Source of the DNA: JALEFZ01 sp039817415
GTDB taxonomy: Bacteria; Bacteroidota; Bacteroidia; J057
Assembly (NCBI GenBank): GCA_039817415.1
Contig: JBCBVV010000060.1
Coordinates: forward strand, 1-37,968
Reading direction: 5' to 3'
Length of the DNA stretch: 37,968 nucleotides
Position 1 is the stretch's first letter. Every line of letters begins with the position of its first letter. Below the pieces are notes generated by a model. That model did no database searches, was not told the origin of the DNA, and worked only from the letters and a program-made list of their open reading frames with translations. Positions 34,015-37,968 of this stretch are shown here, piece by piece. The translations under genes were made by a program, and so were the position numbers.

Positions 34015-35085
34015 TTACAGCTTAACCATGCCAACATAAATGGCAAGGCTAGCCCCTTCCGCACCATGTTGAATCCCTAAGCCCTTGTTTCCATTCGCTA
34101 ACAGGATACTAATTGCATTGACTTCTGAAAGGGCTTCCATTTCTAATTGAGTGAGTTGGAGGGGTTCACCATCCACTTTAATTGAATCAGGAAGTTTTTC
34201 CATGAAATAGACAAGATCACTGCCTTCCTGACCAATGGTTTTAACGTAATAATCCAATTCCAGAAAGGCCAAAATTTCTCGAGCATCGGAGGTCGACTTC
34301 ACCGCAACTACCCGAATGAGACTACCTACCCGAATTTGCTCTGGGACATGATAGACAACCCGGATATGGTGATTGTGCCGATTGGCACCTTCATCTGTGT
34401 TTAATACAAAAGATTGGTAATTCCTTTTTTCTTTGAGCGCATCTAAATCTACATTTTCCAGCTGTTGGATTGGTTGTTTCGCTGGACGGATTTTTTTCGC
34501 AGGTGGAAGATCTGAAGCTTCCTCTTCTTCATTCAGGAGCGATAATAGGGGATGTTTCTTCTTACTTGATTGCTGATCACTTTCCAGTCCCTTATATTTC
34601 AAATCAATAGAGATCCTTTCGCCTACTGCATTATCATGAAAGTAGATCACATCATCAGTGAGTCCAAGGGTAATCTGATACATAAAACGTCGCCCCTTTT
34701 CCAGAATTAAATTATCGAATAAACCCATCCTACCGGGCTCTCCGATCGTTTTGACTACTCCAATCCTGGTCAGGTTGAAAACGTTGGATTTGTTGATCAA
34801 AGTTGGAGCTTCTTCTATTCGGTAGGCTTGTTCCCTATAACCGAGCGTTGCTTTTTCGCCATCTTTGTTTTGAAATTTGATCCGTACAAATGCTGTAGAA
34901 CCATTTTTCAGGTTTGTAGGAATTGCCAGTTCGGTATACCTCAAAGTGCCTTTGCTGGATTCGAACGCCTCCGTTTGAAATAATCGAAAGTCCGTCTGTG
35001 CAAAGCTTAAGGCAGCGATACTAAAAATGAAGTGTAGGAAACTCAACTTAAAAAAAGCGCTCAGCCGAATAGAAGTACAATACAT
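34015..35085 (-). CDS. Exported hypothetical protein with charged linker
   Basis: About 357 residues from the ATG at 35085 (MYCTSIRLSAFFKLSFLHFIFSIAALSFAQ is split over the signal peptide region); an upstream ATG at 35127 or TTG at 35130 is less likely. The N-terminal half is beta-rich (TELAIPTNLKNGSTAFVRIKF, LILEKGRRFMYQITLGL). A charged linker follows (KKKHPLLSLLNEEEEASDLPPAKK), then a second beta-rich half (HIRVVYHVPEQIRVGSLIRVV, EILAFLELDYYV). No family is recognised. It may be a two-domain periplasmic protein. Confidence 0.65.
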   Translation of the reverse strand: MYCTSIRLSAFFKLSFLHFIFSIAALSFAQTDFRLFQTEAFESSKGTLRYTELAIPTNLKNGSTAFVRIKFQNKDGEKATLGYREQAYRIEEAPTLINKSNVFNLTRIGVVKTIGEPGRMGLFDNLILEKGRRFMYQITLGLTDDVIYFHDNAVGERISIDLKYKGLESDQQSSKKKHPLLSLLNEEEEASDLPPAKKIRPAKQPIQQLENVDLDALKEKRNYQSFVLNTDEGANRHNHHIRVVYHVPEQIRVGSLIRVVAVKSTSDAREILAFLELDYYVKTIGQEGSDLVYFMEKLPDSIKVDGEPLQLTQLEMEALSEVNAISILLANGNKGLGIQHGAEGASLAIYVGMVKL

Positions 35086-35127
35086 AAAAATAAAGGTTAA
35101 TGGAAATTTTTTCCATGCAAATATCAT

Positions 35128-35155
35128 CAAAAAAAACAGGAAACAACACCCTGTT
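35128..35155 (-). terminator. Probable terminator of the barrel-esterase operon
   Basis: The 6-bp stem AACAGG/CCTGTT (35135-35140 and 35150-35155) with a 9-nt loop is followed on the minus strand by eight or more T. It lies downstream of the gene that ends at 35269, although it is separated from it by ~115 bp. Confidence 0.45.
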
Positions 35156-35268
35156 ACAGGCTGTGCGCATCACCGGCTTTGCCTTAACACTTTGAAAGCG
35201 TAGAACGACTTGGCTATTCGCCCTGAGAGAAAGGTGCGCGAACTTCATGACCTTTGTTGACAGCGGTT

Positions 35269-35871
35269 CTATTTCATTGAATAGATAATCCCTACTCCAA
35301 ACATAAAGCCTGGTCTTTCAAATATTGTCGGTTCGTATCTGTCAATAAGCCTTGAAAAATCGGTTTTCCCAATGGCTTGTAGGCTTATCCTGTCTTTAAT
35401 CTGATACCCTAATTTCCAATAAGCACCAAAAGCAATATAACTCAATGAACTCTCATAATCTCTGTTGATACCGAATTGCCCATTTATGTAATTGGCTTTT
35501 GTTCGCCTGTACCCCCAACCTCCATAAAGCGTGTTTGTCAAAAATAGCTTGTTACTTTTTAGCAAAAACAGACTATTCGAGGCAGTAAAACCTAATACAT
35601 TAGAAACAGTATTCCCTGTGATTCCTTCTATATCCCGTTCGTCTTTTACAAAAAGTTCATTCATCCCCCCAATACTCAATCTGTATAATTTATTCTCACT
35701 GTGAAAAACAGGCTTATTGTATTCTAATTGAATGCCATATCTGTTGCCATTTGCACTCAATTCCATCAAATAATTTGCTTGAATTTCCTGTTGGAAGGGT
35801 GTTGCATCCTGACTAAATACAGTTTCTCCAATACCTATAAAGAGAATCAGGATAAGTTGAAGCTTTTTCAT
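35269..35871 (-). CDS. Small outer-membrane beta-barrel protein
   Basis: A 200-residue exported protein (signal ending TVFSQ). The rest is alternating amphipathic strands (NRYGIQLEYNKPVF, LYRLSIGGMNELFV, SSLSYIAFGAYWKLGYQI) ending in RPGFMFGVGIIYSMK, a typical outer-membrane barrel terminus with aromatic strand ends. It probably has eight strands. It starts one base after the stop of the esterase-like gene, so the two form an operon. The function is unknown; it could export or bind the esterase substrate. Confidence 0.75.
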   Translation of the reverse strand: MKKLQLILILFIGIGETVFSQDATPFQQEIQANYLMELSANGNRYGIQLEYNKPVFHSENKLYRLSIGGMNELFVKDERDIEGITGNTVSNVLGFTASNSLFLLKSNKLFLTNTLYGGWGYRRTKANYINGQFGINRDYESSLSYIAFGAYWKLGYQIKDRISLQAIGKTDFSRLIDRYEPTIFERPGFMFGVGIIYSMK

Positions 35872-35872
35872 T

Positions 35873-36679
35873 TTATTGATTTAATACGGATTGAATCCCA
35901 TTCTTAAATCCTATCATTGGAACTTGGCTATGACTTGCCCCCATGAAAAATTCAGAAGTAAGTCTTAGGCTATTGTAATTTCTTGAATTAAGGCGCTCAA
36001 TTAACTCTTCATTGGGTATTGTCATAGAGGGTGGTTCCTCACTCCCCACTGCTATATAGGCGTGAATAGGCAAGTCTATCACATTGTTTGATAACCTTTC
36101 TTCCAATTCAAATAGATAAGCATTGTTCCACCAAATGGAAGAACTAACGGCTACATATCTGCTGAAAGGGCTATTGACTTGCATCATGTTATACAATGTG
36201 TTTAGCCCACCCAAAGAATGGCCCATGAGTACATATTTAGTACTATCAGTTGAGTACTCAGAGGCCACATAAGGTATTAATTCGTCCTTCAAAAAAACCT
36301 GGAATTCATCTGCTTGACCATTATCTATGTCATACTCCAAGTTTTGGGGGAAGGTGTAATCTCGGAATCTTTTTTCTCCTACGTTTTCCTGATAGCCGAT
36401 TCCGATTAAAATTGATGGTTCAATGATACCTCTCTGAACCAAATCATTCAATTCTTTGGTGAAGCCTTCAAAGTACCAATTGCCGTCCAATAGAAAGATA
36501 ATGGGGTATTTAGTGTTTGTTGAATAGTCTGGTGGTAGGTAGGTATACAGGTTAAAATCGTCATCCACTGTCTGGGAGTAGAAACTGGTTTCACTACTAG
36601 AACCCTGAAATTCAAACTCATACTTTTTACAGGAGACGAAGGCAAAAACCACGCAAAATAGTAGTGCTGTCTTTTTCAT
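35873..36679 (-). CDS. Esterase-D/Fes-like alpha/beta hydrolase, lipoprotein
   Basis: A 268-residue lipoprotein (FAFVSC, Cys 17) of the esterase D family that includes ferri-siderophore esterases such as IroE. YTYLPPDYSTNTKYPIIFLLDG is the typical first strand and oxyanion region. The nucleophile elbow is GHSLGG with S155, the acid is probably in VGSEEPP (E214 or E215), and H250 lies in GASHSQVP. It should act in the periplasm or at the cell surface. Substrates could be acyl esters or siderophores; neither is shown here. It is cotranscribed with the small barrel gene, one base apart. Confidence 0.88.
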   Translation of the reverse strand: MKKTALLFCVVFAFVSCKKYEFEFQGSSSETSFYSQTVDDDFNLYTYLPPDYSTNTKYPIIFLLDGNWYFEGFTKELNDLVQRGIIEPSILIGIGYQENVGEKRFRDYTFPQNLEYDIDNGQADEFQVFLKDELIPYVASEYSTDSTKYVLMGHSLGGLNTLYNMMQVNSPFSRYVAVSSSIWWNNAYLFELEERLSNNVIDLPIHAYIAVGSEEPPSMTIPNEELIERLNSRNYNSLRLTSEFFMGASHSQVPMIGFKNGIQSVLNQ

Positions 36680-36775
36680 TGTTTCTTTTTGTTGCTGCCT
36701 AAAGATAGAACTATGTGCCGTAGAAAGCCGACTGACACAGGGAATGGCTCATAGCCCAAGTAAGTGGAAGTATTT

Positions 36776-37603
36776 TCAATCAATTCTTAGGTTATCTTTT
36801 TCTTTAAAGTAATTGACCATATCCTCTAATCCAATCAGAAATTGATCGTAGTGTACATTTGATTGGTTACGAACCGATTGATTCAATACAACATTTACAT
36901 TGAACATCTTGCAAATTATTTCAAATGCCTTCCCTTCATACTCTTTACTGGCAGCCATTGATCTTTTCTGGAGCGTACTAAATTTATTAATTTTTCTAGA
37001 GAAGGACGCTTCTTTTGCTTTTCCTAAATGGATTAATGTCTGTTGATTTCTCAATTGCTTATCAAGGACCTCGGATACAAATTCTGGTATTTCGAGGGAT
37101 TTGATACTTTTTGACGCCAAATCGTATAACTGCTTATTCCCATTTTTCTTTGAGGGGAAAGAAAACTGAAATCTCTCTTTTATGGTATTTACGGGCCTAA
37201 CTTTTTCTGGAAAAGTAAATGAGGGTATTATTTCTGAGCCACCCTGTTTAAGAACTAAGTCCCTTAATCTTACTAATAGTTCATAAAGGGTTATTTTATA
37301 CGACTTTTGCGCCTGAGTAGCGGTTTCAGAAATCCTTTTTAGGGAAACTAATAGGTTCATCATAGAAACCATTTTTTCAGACAGTGCATCCTCTTCTTCT
37401 GGGGTCAATTCTACCTGAAGAACCCGTTTTCTTTGAGATGATTGAATGATATCCCAATATTTTGAATGTTCGAGAAAATACCCTCTGATTAACTTACTTG
37501 GTGCAAGGGATTCAGAAAGGCAATTATTCGCGACAGGGATTAATTTTTTTATGGTTCTAAACTGTCTTTCATAAAAGAGGAGATTTTCATGAGTCTTCGG
37601 CAT
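36776..37603 (-). CDS. Helical hypothetical protein
   Basis: A 275-residue soluble protein with no signal or membrane segment, lysine-rich and largely helical (ALSEKMVSMMNLLVSLKRISE, YKITLYELLVRLRDLVLKQG). The mid part is a looser, basic stretch (RFQFSFPSKKNGNKQ), followed by further helices. No domain is recognised. It begins with an ATG at 37603 and ends 22 bp before the attC-like hairpin of the esterase unit. Confidence 0.6.
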   Translation of the reverse strand: MPKTHENLLFYERQFRTIKKLIPVANNCLSESLAPSKLIRGYFLEHSKYWDIIQSSQRKRVLQVELTPEEEDALSEKMVSMMNLLVSLKRISETATQAQKSYKITLYELLVRLRDLVLKQGGSEIIPSFTFPEKVRPVNTIKERFQFSFPSKKNGNKQLYDLASKSIKSLEIPEFVSEVLDKQLRNQQTLIHLGKAKEASFSRKINKFSTLQKRSMAASKEYEGKAFEIICKMFNVNVVLNQSVRNQSNVHYDQFLIGLEDMVNYFKEKDNLRID

Positions 37604-37773
37604 GGATCAGACTTTGGAGTATATATGATCTTATACGGATTATTTTAGAATCGTTTTGAAGACTTCAACTTAATATCTTTTCAAAAGGTTTCATGCTTGT
37701 ATTTTTTATAGGTAAGGGTTTGCTGTGCGCCCTAGATCTGCTTTCACATGTCTGATCTTGCCGTCTAGCTCTC
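37604..37773. other. Intergenic, no gene seen
   Basis: AT-rich spacer upstream of the helical hypothetical gene, leading into the 96-bp mini-element. No coding frame was found in it, and none in the remaining bases 37870-37968. Confidence 0.4.
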
Positions 37774-37869
37774 GTTAAGTGAAAATACTATTTTCCGCTG
37801 ACCTGTTCACACCAAACTTTCTTTTTTCTTTATTTCACACTTTTCTGGACTATTGTAATTTCTCCTAAC
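37774..37869. mobile_element. 96-bp inverted-repeat mini-unit, dispersed repeat copy 3
   Basis: The first and last 23 bases are inverted repeats agreeing at 17 positions; both start GTTA (GTTAAGTGAAAATACTAT and, reversed, GTTAGGAGAAATTACAAT). The interior contains CCTGTTCACACCAAACTTTC, shared with copy 2, but the KKKVWCEQVSGK frame is broken upstream by a stop, so it carries no gene. This looks like an empty or deleted relative of the unit at 19659-20291. Confidence 0.5.
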
Positions 37870-37968
37870 GGTTAATACATATTTACGAAGTGTTATCAGT
37901 TTTATATCCTTATTCAATATCCAAACATTTACATATTTGTTTTTTTTTCAATCAATTCTAAAAGCGAG

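Larger units (their letters stand above)
35266..36754. repeat. Cassette-like two-gene unit with complementary ends and attC-like hairpin
   Basis: GTTCTAT (35266-35272) and ATAGAAC (36705-36711) are complementary and bracket the barrel and esterase genes. Beyond the second end lies a stem of CTATGTGCC (36711-36719) and GGCTCATAG (36746-36754), 8 of 9 paired. GCGTAGAAC at 35198-35206, just outside, matches the GGCGTAGAAC core seen at 20971. Confidence 0.35.

Noticed and set aside
35048..35248. 66-codon minus-strand frame over the spacer upstream of 35085
   Set aside because: It overlaps a probable terminator and the signal peptide region of the next gene in another frame, and its residues look like translated spacer.

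Overview
The window comes from the chromosome of a Bacteroidota bacterium, probably a marine member of the Cytophagales. Supporting signs are two proteins with C-terminal type IX secretion sorting domains, a hybrid two-component system (beta-propeller sensor, kinase, receiver and AraC output in one chain), DUF5916 and DUF6268-like outer-membrane proteins, TAnnTTTG-type promoter elements and almost no Shine-Dalgarno sequences. Nearly every gene is on the minus strand; the clear exception is a small cytochrome c lipoprotein at 24293-24763. I see no tRNA, rRNA, CRISPR array, transposase or integrase.

Layout. 0.4-7.3 kb: a secreted beta-lactamase-fold hydrolase, a degenerate gene remnant, then two type IX-secreted beta-helix proteins, a G8-domain (CEMIP-like) protein and a family-6 polysaccharide lyase (alginate lyase type). 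A 159-bp IS-derived miniature element lies between them, and its target duplication supplies the lyase stop codon. 7.6-10 kb: a GXWXG/DUF4334 protein fused to a helical domain, a secreted stand-alone paralogue of that domain, and a Crp/Fnr regulator, with two identical CRP-like boxes between regulator and target operon. 10.3-14.1 kb: small hypotheticals plus an HSL-family esterase overlapping an AraC regulator gene, preceded by 21-bp-spaced direct repeats that look like its operator. 14.3-19.3 kb: a 1394-residue hybrid two-component regulator followed by a secreted two-repeat protein that has 20-bp-spaced direct repeats upstream, so it is a likely target of that regulator.

19.6-23.3 kb is the most unusual part. 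Five unrelated, AT-rich, minus-strand genes are each separated by short imperfect palindromes. In four of the five units the two ends of the unit are complementary to each other (for example GTTCTACGCC/GGCGTAGAAC), as expected for integron-type gene cassettes bounded by attC-like sites. A similar unit lies at 35.27-36.75 kb, isolated attC-like hairpins lie at 13.6 and 33.14 kb, and a dispersed repeat beginning GTTAGGAGAA occurs three times (10.09, 19.66 and 37.77 kb). One of those copies is a 96-bp inverted-repeat-bounded mini-unit without a gene.

23.6-32.3 kb is a higher-GC block of envelope and periplasmic genes: DUF1080 lipoprotein, cytochrome c lipoprotein, M1 metallopeptidase, DUF5916 outer-membrane protein, beta-barrel protein, DUF2147 protein and a lipoprotein, with several good intrinsic terminators. 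32.6-37.6 kb returns to small hypotheticals, a beta-barrel protein paired with an esterase-D-like lipoprotein, and a helical protein of unknown role.
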